DNA of 64,000 bases from Pictodentalium vernedei. Lineage: Eukaryota > Mollusca > Scaphopoda > Dentaliida > Dentaliidae. The position numbers and the translations under genes were made by a program. Shown here piece by piece: positions 54,747 through 64,000 of this stretch (position 1 is the stretch's first letter; the number at the start of each line of letters is the position of its first letter). The notes beneath the pieces were generated by a model. That model saw only the letters and a list, made by a program, of their open reading frames with translations. It was not told the origin of the DNA and did no database searches. Where the stretch lies: positions 29,589,128 through 29,653,127 of the forward strand of contig CM062294.1 of the NCBI GenBank assembly GCA_031216915.1. Reading direction: 5' to 3'.

Positions 54747-54757
54747 ACGAGCCCCCA
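54747..54757 (-). other. Primer binding site, tRNA-Pro type
   Basis: Minus strand TGGGGGCTCGT begins 5 bases after the 5-prime LTR. It equals the first 11 bases of the proline-tRNA primer site known from gammaretroviruses; the following bases diverge. The primer is inferred from this match. Confidence 0.65.
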
Positions 54758-54762
54758 ATTTC

Positions 54763-55737
54763 TGTTACGGTGTGGAATTATTAATGATATTGGTAACAGA
54801 AAGAAATCTGAGAATCAGCAACAATAACTATGAATTTAACTATTCTGAAATTTAATTAAAAAAAAAAAAATTAATATAAAAAAAATGATACAAAGATCTT
54901 TTACACTAATTGGTTTACAGAAAATAAAAACTGGTACTTATCAATTATAGAATTAGTCCAAAGTACAGTTTGACAGAATCCAGTAATCCAGTGGTGAAGT
55001 ATCTTCTGAAGAAAGTTACCAGCTGGTAGATGTAGTATTAAATCCAAGAATGTCTCTTCAATAAAAGTATCCCGTAGATCTGTAATAAAATTTTCACTTA
55101 GAAATTTCAGCAGTCTCCAATAAAATATAATAAAATGCTCTGCAAAATTCAAATGGGGTAAAAATCCACGAAGTATTGGTGCCACAGGTACTTTCCAAAT
55201 AATCCAGAAGAATCCTGGCTTTTCACAAAATATTATTCTGTTTCACAGAAAATATAAATTCTCTTTTTCAAGACGAACAAATTCTCTTCAAAATTCTCTT
55301 TTGGAATCAATCTTCCAAATTCACAAAGAAGCACTGCTTCTATAATAAATGCACTGTTCTGAAACAATAATATTCTCCAATGGAAACAATTGAAGTTAGT
55401 CTTTCTGAAAGGCTTTCTAAGAATGAGTTTTTGAATTCTGTTGACAAACCTTTATATAGTAACCAGATAGAATGTCCCAGAAGAGGAAGTTTCTGCAATG
55501 TTCTATTAGTTTCTGGGGGATTCTGTTAAAGTTCAAGTAAACAAGGTCATTGACCTATTTAAACAAACAATCAACAGCTATATGTACAATATATCAGTGT
55601 AACAAAGATGTAAACAAGGTCACTGAGTGCAAAAGAGTTAGACCAGTCAGAAAATGCAGAAATAAAAAAAAAATCTCTCTCACATAATTATCAACTTAAG
55701 GATATATCAATCTCAATATAATATGGGGGCTATAACA
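54763..55737 (-). repeat. 5-prime LTR
   Basis: 975 bp and nearly identical to the other LTR. Begins TGTTACGG and ends CTATAACA on the plus strand. TATA box at 55449-55458. The right edge is followed by the ATGGC duplication. Confidence 0.95.
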
Positions 55738-55969
55738 ATGGCACAGACCATCTTTGGAGTATACCCTTTCAACTTTGCTCAAATGAAGCTGCTGCCATCT
55801 TCAGGCTGGGGTTAGTTTTCCAAAGGGCTAAAAAAATCTTTAAAAATCTTCTCATGAATCACCAAAGTGAATGCTTTGATATTTGGTATGAATCTTCCTT
55901 TGGTGGTGAAGATTAAAGTTTGTTGAATTATTTTTGGTCATCAAAATTTGTTCACACATCTTTGCCTTG

Positions 55970-56208
55970 TTAACCCTTTACCCAATGCAGACGATACAAA
56001 AATTTATTATTTTAAATATCATTTTTCAAAATTTTCAAAAAATTTCAACAAAACCATATCATGTGATGCCTCGTTGGAACGAGCTCGTTCCAACGAGGGG
56101 TCACATGATATGGTTTTGTAGAAATTTTCTGAAAAATAGTATTTTTTCAACTGCTGAATTTGCATATTACGCGGGCGGATGCGGGCGATTCGTTGGGTAA
56201 AGGGTTAA
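55970..56208. mobile_element. TTAA-flanked palindromic MITE, family A
   Basis: TTAACCCTTTACCCAATG to CGTTGGGTAAAGGGTTAA. The central hairpin is 'catgtgatgcctcgttgg' with a short 'gagctcgtt' core; the two arms are almost the same. It sits in the right-hand piece of the split gctcacctg-type element. Confidence 0.85.
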
Positions 56209-56392
56209 AATTTATGGGAGAGTGCCAATAGGTGCTCTCCCATAAATTATAACAAGGCAAATCCTAGCAGACTAAAGAATTTCACTTCAATTGTGATATG
56301 TAGAACATCCACTGAATATGAAGCCTTTATCTTGTGGTACTTACACTTCAGAAAAAAGTCCAAATATGGGCCTCCAGCACTCTACCAGTTAA
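56205..56392. mobile_element. TTAA family F remnant, sharing TTAA with the family A copy
   Basis: 'atttatgggagagtgccaat' / 'gctctcccataaat' is the family F hairpin, and the right end 'ccagcactctaccagttaa' matches. The left half is absent; the element starts at the TTAA of 55970-56208. Confidence 0.6.
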
Positions 56393-56831
56393 AGGCAAGT
56401 AGGTAGGTCAATATTTAGCCCCTCTGTGGAAGCATGCCCATTTTGTGCTCCACCCAAATTTTATATTTCAAGAACCGATGGTTTGATTTGTAGTTATAAT
56501 TGGCTCGTAAGAACTTGATTGACGCTCGAAAAATCTTTTTCGCAGCCCAGTGGGAACCCAAGGTGCTAAAAATAGAAAAAATTCCAACACCCATACTTCA
56601 AGAACTGCAAGGACCAAAATATTGCTTTTTGGTATGTCGCTTCCTAAGGACCAGTGGAATCAGATGGATCAAAATAGCTGCTATTGATTTTGTCATGTTG
56701 TGCTGTAGAGGAATGCCCATTTTAACACTGTGGCAATGGGAAACTGCTGAATCATCATCTTTCTTGTACTCCATCAACTATTTTAAAACTTCTTTTCTTC
56801 AAATGAAGCTGTGCCCATCTTTGGGCTGGTG

Positions 56832-57301
56832 TTAACCCTTTACCTAACGTAACGGCCAAAAACGGCCAGCGCTATTCTAAAAAATAGCCAATTAATTTTC
56901 ATTATTTTTTTCATTTTTTGTCTCAAAAACATAGGTTATGACCCCTCGTTGGAACGAGCTCACCGAGCTCGTTCCAACGAGGGGTCATAACCTATGTTTC
57001 TGAGACAAAAAATGAAAAAAGTTAGTTATTCAAGAATTATTTTTACAAGTGTCGTCTGCTTTTCAGGTTAGGCAGGGCTTGCCTTGAGTCGGGGCTGATC
57101 AGCCCAGGCCCCAAGATCAGCCCCGAGGAGCACTTGCTGGGGGCCTTTTTTCAAGCCCCGACATTTTCCACAAAAAAGCACTAACAATAATGGACAAAAT
57201 GGAAAATCAGCCCTGAAAAGGCCCGACCTCAATATGTGGGGCACTTGTTTTAGGCCCCGACCATTTTACTCAAGGCGAGCCCTGGATAGGTAAAGCGTTA
57301 A
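56832..57301. mobile_element. TTAA MITE, family B, with nested element
   Basis: Left TTAACCCTTTACCTAACG; the right end is 'gataggtaaagcgttaa'. The arms 'cataggttatgacccctcg' / complement are perfect around 'gagctcaccgagctc'. A 212-bp element (57073-57284) is inserted in the right end. Confidence 0.85.
57073..57284. mobile_element. Small inverted-repeat element nested in family B MITE
   Basis: CAGGGCTTGCCTTGAG and CTCAAGGCGAGCCCTG inverted ends. Flanks 'aggttagg' and 'ggatagg' suggest a 7-8-bp duplication with mismatches, so it may be hAT-type. Inside, 'aggccccga'/'tcggggc' units recur. Confidence 0.65.
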
Positions 57302-57639
57302 TGCCCCAAAAGCCTATAAAAGTCTTCTCATGAACCACCTCAGAGAATGCTTTGATATTTGGTATGGACATTCCTTTTTGTGGTGAAGATTGAACTTTGT
57401 TCAAGACAAGTTGGTAGGTCAATATTTGGGCTTGCTTTTGGAGTCTGCACATTTTCGGCTCCATCCAGAATTTGTATTTCAAGAACCAATCGGCAGATTT
57501 GAACCAAATTTTGCGTGTACTTTAATTGGATCATAAGTACTTGATTGATGCCCAGAAATTGTTTGCAGCCCCATGGAAACCCCGGGGGCTAAAAATTGAA
57601 AAAATTTCAAACACCCTTTTTCCAAAACTGCAAGGATCT

Positions 57640-59098
57640 GAATTCATTAGTTTTATCATTACGCCAACGGCTGTCGTGGTCTTCTAAGCTGCCAATGGAA
57701 TTGCTCAAAACGTTTGCACATCAACATATGCAGGTGCATGTTATACATTCAGTGATACGTTCATAATTCTAATCCAGGGGCGTAGTAAGCTAATTTTATT
57801 TGGGGGGGGGGGGGGTAGGACCTATATTCCCATGACGCGATATCCGAGCGCTGAGTGGGGGTGAACATGAGAGGGGCAGGCCCGTCGGAACGAAACTTAT
57901 ATTGGGGGGGGGGGGGGGGGGGCTGATATTGCTAATTTGGGTGAACTGGCTGATACTAAATGGGTATGGGGTATCCAGGTGCCGAAGGCATCTGGCGCGA
58001 GTGCTGAAGGCACGAGCTTTTTGAGGGGGGGGGGCGGGGGAGGGGAGGGGGGTTACTCCCCCAGAAAATTTTTTGAAAAGGGCAATCAAAGGAAGCATTC
58101 TGGTAGCTTTTGAAGCAAAAACCTCTTGATTTTTTTAAACGGCAAAAGTTGTTTTTTTAACAAAATGTTTCAAAATGTTTCAAAAATCTCAATAGAACCC
58201 CATAACATTTGGGGACGGTTCTCACACCGGGCTCACCTGCAGGCCGTGGCCGTATTCCGTCATGCTAAAAAACAATCAGGCCTTATGGTGGATTCATTAG
58301 TTTTATCATTACGCCAATGGTTGTCGTGGTCTTCTGAGCTGCCAAAGGAATTGCTCAAAACGTTTGCACATCAACATATGCAGGTGCATGTTATACATTC
58401 AGTGATACGTTCATAATTCTAATCCAGGGGCGTAGTAAGCTAATTTTATTGGGGGGGGGGAGGGGTAGGACCTATATTCCCATGACGCGACGCGTCATCC
58501 GAGCGGCGAGTGGGGGTGAACACGAGAGGGGATATCCTCCGTCTCGTTGGTGGGGGGTCGAATTTAAGATGTAAAAACATGCATTCTGGTTGATTCTGAG
58601 GAAATAAATCGTATATTCCTATGACGCGAAGCGTCAGCTGAACCGCGAAAAGGCGAGTGGGGGTGAGCACGAAAGGGGGTACCTCCCCGTCTCGTTGGTG
58701 GGTGTCCGGGGGGCCTCCCCCGGGAATTTTTTTTATTTTAAGATGTACAAATATGCATTCTGAGTGATTCTGAGCAAATACATCGTCAATAAGGAAATAC
58801 GTCAGCTCTCTGATCAATTCAGTGTGATTTCCGAGCAGAATGACAGGAATAGTGAATATGCAATGAATTACCCTGTGGTTGGTTGGGGTTTAACATCGCT
58901 TTCCACAATTAGGCGAAAACACGACTGTCAGTTTTATTGGTGGAAGAAAGCCCACATGGAACCCACTCAATCCAGTAATCATCAACAGTAATGTCGGAAT
59001 ATGGTAACCAGTGGGCATCCCGTGTGGAGAAACCACCAACCCAGCCCAGTAAAGCCTACTTGTGACAAATTCGTGGGGGTGGGGGAAATATCTCCCTT

Positions 59099-59133
<35 letters not shown>

Positions 59134-60040
59134 CCGGTTCCTACGCCACTGTTCTAATCTGAGTTCAATGATGTAATGTCCAGTTTTATTCAGATTACAT
59201 CGGTTGCTCCCATCATGGATAAACTGACGACGAAATATGAGCAAATTATTGGGGGGCTGCAGCCCCCCCCCCCCCCCCCGGTTCCGACGGGCCTGAGGGG
59301 GTATCCTCCATCTCGTTGGTGGGGGGTGCGGGGGCCTCCCCGGGAAAATTTTCGAATTTAAGATGTAAAAACATGCATTCTGTTTGAGTCTGAGCAAATA
59401 AATCGTACATTCCTATGACGCTTCGCGTCATCCGACCCGCGAAGAGGCGAGTGGGAGTGAGCACGAGAGGGGGTACCTCCCCGTGTCGTTGGTGGGGGAT
59501 CCGGGGGGCCTCCCCCGGGAAATTTTTTTCAATTTAAGATGCACAAATATGCATTCTGAGTGATTCTGAGCAAATACATCGTCAATAAGGAAATACGTCA
59601 GCTCTCTGATCAATTCAGCGTGATTTCCGAGCAGAATGACAGGAATAGTGAACATGCAATGAATTACCCTGTGGTTGGTTGGGGTTTAACATCGCTTTCC
59701 ACAATTAGGCGAAAACACGACTGTCAGTTTTATTGGTGGAAGAAAGCCCACATGGAACCCACTCAATCCAGTAATCATTAACAGCAATGTCGGAATATGG
59801 TAACCAGAGGGCATCCCGGGTGGAGAAACCACCAACCCAGCCCAGTAAAGCCTACTTTTGACAAATTTGTGGGGGTGGGTGGGAAATATCTCCCTTACCC
59901 CCCTCCCCCGGTTCCTACGCCACTGTTCTAATCTGAGTTAAATAATGTAATGTCCAGTTTTATTCAGATTACATCGGTTGCTCCCATCATGGATAAACTA
60001 ACGACGAAATATGAGCAAATTATTGGGGGGGGGGGGGGGG
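57640..60040. repeat. Tandemly duplicated hAT elements with their flanks
   Basis: The flank 'tcattagttttatcattacg' .. 'ttctaatc' occurs at 57648-57774 and 58298-58424, and the right flank 'cagattacatcggttgctcc' at 59190-59260 and 59965-60035. TTCTAATC stands at all four junctions (57767, 58417, 59152, 59926). A segment of about 480 bp at 58680-59160 is repeated 796 bp later. Smaller 140-bp units with 'cctatgacgcgaagcgtca' and 'ccgtctcgttggtgggg' lie inside. Poly-C and poly-G tracts are frequent. Confidence 0.75.
58425..59151. mobile_element. hAT-type element, best-bounded copy in the tandem
   Basis: CAGGGGCGTAGTAAGC at the left and GGTTCCTACGCCACTG at the right, flanked by perfect TTCTAATC duplications (58417-58424, 59152-59159). 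727 bp, non-coding. Partial copies begin at 57775 and end at 59925. Confidence 0.85.
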
Positions 60041-60049
60041 GGGGGGGCT

Positions 60050-61030
60050 GGAATGACTCCCGCGGCAGTGAATGATGCTTTTCCCAAAGACATGGGAATC
60101 CGTTTTGACTAAATACGTAAGTGGGTGTTCGATCCAAGCGTCCACTCGTTAATCCCTGAATGGTTCCGGAATAGTCGTCTCATATTTCGCCAGGTTGGGC
60201 ATTCTGACCAAGGCAGAGGTCAGAGAAGCCATCACAGCTTTCAAAAAGCAGAGTGAAGCATGGCTTCTCGAAAACAGAGACCAGGGGCTACAGCTTCATC
60301 GGGAAGTCGCCCAGGGCGCGAAAGCTGATTGGAAAGCGTCTCATTCGACACTTGATCATTGACCAACGTGAACTAGATTATCTTGAGACACTCTCCGAAG
60401 CGGCACCCTCGTTGGATCCCCGGAAAGGTGATCTCTCGGCCGCGCCTTGACCTTCTACAATTGGTCCCATCCCAAGTACGCCCATATGAGGGCCTATATG
60501 CTAGCATATGCCCACATGAACCCCACGCAGCATGCTGCAGCATTTCGTATCGATTGAGGATGGGAACAGACACTATTGTGTCGAGGATATTTGTGGACCA
60601 TGTCTACTAGGGGAAGAATACCTGCCCTCGAAAGCCCGCCCAGTTTTGTGGCGGGATAAAGAGGGAGACTCTCTTCGCGCCCCAAGACCACGCTAGCAAA
60701 ACTTCGAAAGCCAGAGTATTGGTGCCGGAAAAGGGACATCCCACATTCTACAGCACCCACTCTGATGACCCACTTAAACAGTGGTGGCGGCAGTGGAGAG
60801 ATGACTAGATCTTTCGATGCAGGGCCCCTCGGGTGTTCACTCTAACACATCGCCTAGTGAAAGGTATGCGGGGGTAGGGGTCTTAGAGCGCAGACCAACC
60901 ACAGTTTCGCCCGGAGGAGAAGACAAAACGACTGGACACCCGAGAGAATGGGGCAAAAATATGTCCTGCGAGTCGTTATCTAGGACGAGGTCTGTACCAT
61001 CACCAAGTCAAAGGCATGTAGTGAGTTGAG
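60050..61030 (+). pseudogene. Degraded coding sequence of unknown function
   Basis: Plus-strand frames read 'LTKAEVREAITAFKKQSEAW' (about 60206), then 'LQLHREVAQGAKADWKAS', and later 'FYNWSHPKYAHMRAYMLAYA' (60452) in shifting frames. Stops and frame changes are frequent. The helical, charged composition suggests a real ancestral protein. I do not recognise the family; a mobile-element ORF is likely given its surroundings. Confidence 0.4.
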
Positions 61031-61930
61031 TTCACCATAACAAGCTTTCTTAGAATTCTTGGAATGCTGAGATAGAAAATAAGTATTTTTAGATTTATAC
61101 TGTTTATTGTAGTTTTCTGTTTATATATTTTGTGGAGTTGGTTTAAGGGGTGTGCCTAGGTAGATTTAGCGGGATTGGGTTAAATTGCGTTGGTTGTAAC
61201 GTTCAGAAATATAAAAAATTATTGCTCTTTGCGTGTATCGGCGCCGGTCATTGTTTATTGCTGTTGTTACGAGTATCCCAGTGTTTTATTTTATTTTTTT
61301 GCAACCGTATTGAAACTAAGTTCTGGAGAAATAGAGTGTAAGTATGTCCAGGTGGAGTAAAATATGGTAAGTTTTTGGGGTACAAACGGAAGCGGTGGAG
61401 GTGGTTGGTATCAGTGAAGGGGAACAAGTGCGGATGGCTCCGAGCTGGAGGCGTGTGGGCAGTGCGGAATGGTGTAACAGGACGGCAATGGAATGGATTG
61501 GCAGGGGTTTGTGTTAATTGTCTGGAGATTCTGAGGTTGTTGGAAGCGTATGTAAAGCTCGAGGGGAAAAGGGAGCAGTTGTGGGGGGGGGGGGGGGGGG
61601 GGGACTTATGTAAAGCTGGACTGCCAAGGGTTGCTCCGATGAAGGTGGCATTTGATGGTGGATGGAAAGTCGTTGGTAGCTTGAAGAAATGGGCAGATGG
61701 TAAGAGGAGGACTTCTGATGACGATGGTGAGGGCAGAGAACAGGAAGGTCCGCAGAGGACAGAAGAGGGAACATGGAAGCCTGAGTGGGGAAGAGGTGCG
61801 AAGACCAAACAGTGTTGAGTGAGGTTAGCAAGAGAAAATACGAGGAGGATAGATAATACTAGAGGGTGGAGTGAAGCACGGAAAATGTGTTGAGAGCGAC
61901 AGGTAGTTCCGAATGCCCTGAGTCTGGTTT
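61031..61930 (+). pseudogene. LINE 5-prime region, ORF1-like, copy 2
   Basis: After an AT-rich leader a frame at 61375-61818 encodes 'KCGWLRAGGVWAVRN' and 'CVNCLEILRLLEAYVKLEGK', interrupted by a G tract at 61590. It lies just before sequence collinear with the LINE remnant at 62590-63800, so it is probably its ORF1. A proline-rich frame on the other strand (61248-61808) is a shadow of GC-skewed sequence. Confidence 0.4.
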
Positions 61931-61932
61931 AT

Positions 61933-62577
61933 TCCCAACAAGACGAATCCCAACTGGACGAATGTCGAAAATGGTCATCCCAACAAGACGAATTTAATTA
62001 AAATGACCATATAACCCATTTATTTTGAGGTTTCCCATCATAAACTTCTAACACGTCTTACTGTTGGACAAAGACATTTCAGTTACATGTAACTGGTTAA
62101 CTGCTGGAAGCCCATTTGGGGGCTTTATCCTGAAATGTGGGCACCAGAGCTCAAAGCCTTCACATTCTATAGATGTACTTCAATTAATTTTTGATGTGAT
62201 ATTATTTAGTCTGGATGGATTTGCCCTGTTACAATTAATGGGGAAGTGCCTAAAAAATTGTAACAAGGCAATAATATGTGAACAAAAGTTTGGCAACTCC
62301 AAAACACTGAGCACGCTACCAGTTAACTGAGGTGCCACGCTTTGTTGCAAGACGCTATTTGCTACAGTTTTTTCTATCTTTTTCATCAACAAAGCTCACA
62401 AAGACATGCATAAAATAAAACCCCAAAATACTTCAAATAGCATACACTGTTATGTACACGTTCTTTTTGAAGTAAATGTCCCCCATATTTGATGAGAAAA
62501 AAAAAATTTCAACTTGTTGGGATTCGTCTTGTTGCGATCTTCTTGTTGGGATATTTTACCAATTCGTCTTGTTGGGA
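61933..62577. mobile_element. Inverted-repeat element with CAAGACGAAT motifs, inserted in LINE
   Basis: The left end 'tcccaacaagacgaatccca' recurs at 61978, and the right end 'attcgtcttgttgggat' occurs three times at 62520-62577. Motifs of this kind repeated near the ends resemble the arrays at 28991-30375 and 31370-34025. A TTAA element is nested at 62097-62326. Confidence 0.65.
62097..62326. mobile_element. TTAA-flanked MITE, family F
   Basis: TTAACTGCTGGAAGCCC and CACGCTACCAGTTAA. The hairpin 'ttacaattaatggggaagtg' is followed by a diverged partner. Nested inside the CAAGACGAAT element, so younger than it. Confidence 0.75.
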
Positions 62578-62589
62578 TTTTTCTTGATG

Positions 62590-63800
62590 TGACGACACCC
62601 TGATTCTGGCGCAAATAGTCTGAACCGAATTAATCTGTGTTTCCCGGGATCCAGGGTGGAGCATAATAGGAATATAGTGGATGATACTGTTAAGAGTTCA
62701 CGGTCAGATCCAATGGCGGTGGTGCATTTGGGTACAAGCAATATCAGAGAAAGGAGGTCAGTTCAGCTTATGGATACAAACAGGGACTTGAACACCAAGT
62801 TACGTAGTAGGAAGTGACTGCAGTAGCGTCGGGGCTTCTTCCAGTGATGAGTGGAGGAGGTGAACGGAATTCTAGGATTATTGTGGTAAACAAGGAATTG
62901 GAGAAATACTGCAAGGACCTTGGGATACTGTCATCTCCATCATAGTCAAAATGGTAGAGAGGCGTTGGGTGGGAACATGTTACAGTTAGTTGAACCTTTT
63001 TGGCATAAGGCGGGGAGGGTTGATGCAAAGCGAAATGGGGAGGGCAAATGTAAAAAATAGAAAAGTGGCCGGGTGCCCCATAAAGAGATAAGAATAACAT
63101 CTCGAGAGAACTCGAGCCTTTTCGAAAAGGGACACCGCAACATTTAGGGTCTCCAAAGGAAAGAAAGCGAAATAACGATTTTTGAAGGATGAGAATCTTG
63201 ATTTGATAGGCCTTAGTCAGACATGTATTAGATAGGATGCAAGGACTGACCAGATCAAGGGGTATGTGTGGGTTGGGTTGGGGCGATCAGTAGGACAGAG
63301 AAGAGGGGTGTATATTGAAGGACACCATAATGTTTTCGAAGAATTTGGAATGTAGATTTCTGATCCATGGCCGGGATTGGCCCGTCGGCAATCCCGCCTC
63401 GCTATAAGCTGTCCAACACCTAAACCACTAGACCATTGCACACCGTAAAAAAAAAAACAATTGCCGGAGTCTAGCTTTTTAAATGATATTTGTCACGATT
63501 ACGTGGTTCACTTTCTTAATGGCAGCTACATGAACATGTGAAACGCGCTTGCTATAGAACGACGATAGTGCTGCGGCTGACTTCAGACGAAGACTGGCAA
63601 TGCCCGTGTGTGTGTATTGAAGGGCACAATCATGTTTAAGAAGAATTTGGAATGTTAGTGGAATGATGAACTGTATACGACACTATGATCCAATGTTACA
63701 GAACTGAAAAATAGGGGATTTCCATGTTGTATAAATGAGATATTTGAATGGACACATTGGAGACGAAGGAGAGGGTTTTGTGAATGGGGACGGGAAAATC
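62590..63800 (+). pseudogene. LINE remnant with SGNH-like and endonuclease segments, copy 2
   Basis: The frame near 62715-62760 reads 'VVHLGTSNIRERRS', like the third block of SGNH hydrolases found in CR1/L2-type ORF1. 'RIIVVNKELEKYCKDLG' is at 62872-62925. The remainder is collinear with 25956-26880. Near 63735 'YLNGHIGDEGEGFVNGD' corresponds to the endonuclease GDxN region, with the first Asp changed. No reverse transcriptase; many stops. Confidence 0.6.
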
Positions 63801-64000
63801 AATGTTAATGGGGGATATATAAATGGGCGATGAAAACGGTTGGGAGGGGGAGGGGGGTGCTATAGTTTCGGAAACTGATCCTACTTGAAAGTATATTTGC
63901 AGGTCATTTTGAATGAAACAGTTTGTGAGCTATCAAATACATCCACTGAACACCTCACCTTTATAACTAGCCGTAGTACTTCCAATGTATGCATTTAATC
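63801..64000. other. Window end, no gene recognised
   Basis: G-rich stretch at 63840-63860 followed by AT-rich sequence. Nothing could be assigned. Confidence 0.3.

Larger units (their letters stand above)
47514..55737 (-). mobile_element. LTR retrotransposon, Ty3/gypsy with Gmr1-type domain order
   Basis: 8224 bp in minus orientation, bounded by LTRs with TG..CA ends and the perfect 5-bp duplication ATGGC (47509-47513 and 55738-55742). The order is LTR, primer site, gag with zinc knuckle, protease, integrase, reverse transcriptase, RNase H, polypurine tract, LTR. Integrase before reverse transcriptase is the Gmr1 arrangement; ordinary gypsy elements have it last. No envelope frame is present. 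The LTRs are almost identical, so insertion was recent. A hAT element interrupts gag and other lesions are present, so the copy is not expected to move by itself. Confidence 0.93.
46379..57640. repeat. gctcacctg-type element split by later insertions
   Basis: Begins 'cccatctgactgaaagtcag' (46381) and continues on both sides of the LTR retrotransposon. The two sides are related copies: 46490-47060 and 55740-57660 share 'ggcacagaccatctttggag', 'aaaatcttctcatgaa' and 'ttgatatttggtatgga'. The region at 56756 ('catcatctttcttgtactcc') is the empty site of the SINE that sits at 47061. Nested elements are listed separately. Confidence 0.65.

Noticed and set aside
57796..59464. Several proline-rich minus-strand frames
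   Set aside because: They are produced by G and C tracts within the duplicated hAT elements and differ between copies by frame.
61248..61808. 186-codon proline-rich minus-strand frame
   Set aside because: Composition follows G-rich sequence of the opposite strand, including a long G tract. The plus-strand LINE ORF1 reading explains it better.

Overview
Eukaryotic, metazoan DNA, gene-poor and packed with transposable elements. The one intact host gene is an animal-type ORC5 (35253-36599). Repeat style points to a marine mollusc, most likely a bivalve: elements opening with gctcacctgactg-type ends, tandem 'tgaccttgacctttgacc' arrays, 'gggaggtataat' repeats, and SINEs with interchangeable tRNA and 5S rRNA heads. 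The organism is an inference from repeats, not from an alignment.

Layout. 1-10.6 kb: clusters of short palindromic elements bounded by TTAA (piggyBac-type), a nuclear-receptor-motif tandem array (3540-4330), a 5S-headed SINE (5572-6160) and a hAT-type element (8484-9152). 10.6-17.6 kb: a degenerate DIRS-type tyrosine-recombinase retrotransposon with about 200-bp inverted ends. 17.6-23 kb: a degraded hAT-transposase-like stretch, a 2-kb tandem-repeat element, a hAT element with a perfect 8-bp target duplication, and a DNAJC7-like terminal exon. 23-25.4 kb: a second DIRS copy running into a 100-N gap. 25.6-31.1 kb: LINE remnants and a fragmented minus-strand coding sequence of unknown function, split by a SINE and other elements. 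31.4-34 kb: a large foldback element with arrays of the palindrome GGGACGAATCGTCCC. 35.2-36.6 kb: single-exon ORC5. 36.7-43.5 kb: nested hAT, Tc1/mariner-type and TTAA elements, a LINE-in-SINE nest and an orphan exon candidate (42575-42649). 43.8-57.6 kb: a repeat element split by a nearly complete LTR retrotransposon (47514-55737). 57.6-64 kb: tandemly duplicated hAT elements, unidentified degraded coding sequence and a second LINE remnant.

The LTR element is the main biological find. It is Ty3/gypsy-like by sequence, but integrase lies before reverse transcriptase and RNase H, the rare Gmr1 order. Its capsid has a SCAN-like region and its primer site matches tRNA-Pro. Its LTRs differ at only about four bases and one 4-bp indel, yet gag is broken by a hAT insertion, the protease motif reads DTE, and one in-frame stop precedes the integrase.

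The nesting gives a relative history: old gctcacctg-type repeat, then SINE and TTAA insertions into it, then the LTR element, then the hAT in its gag. The DIRS elements, the second LINE remnant and several SINEs show similar layering.
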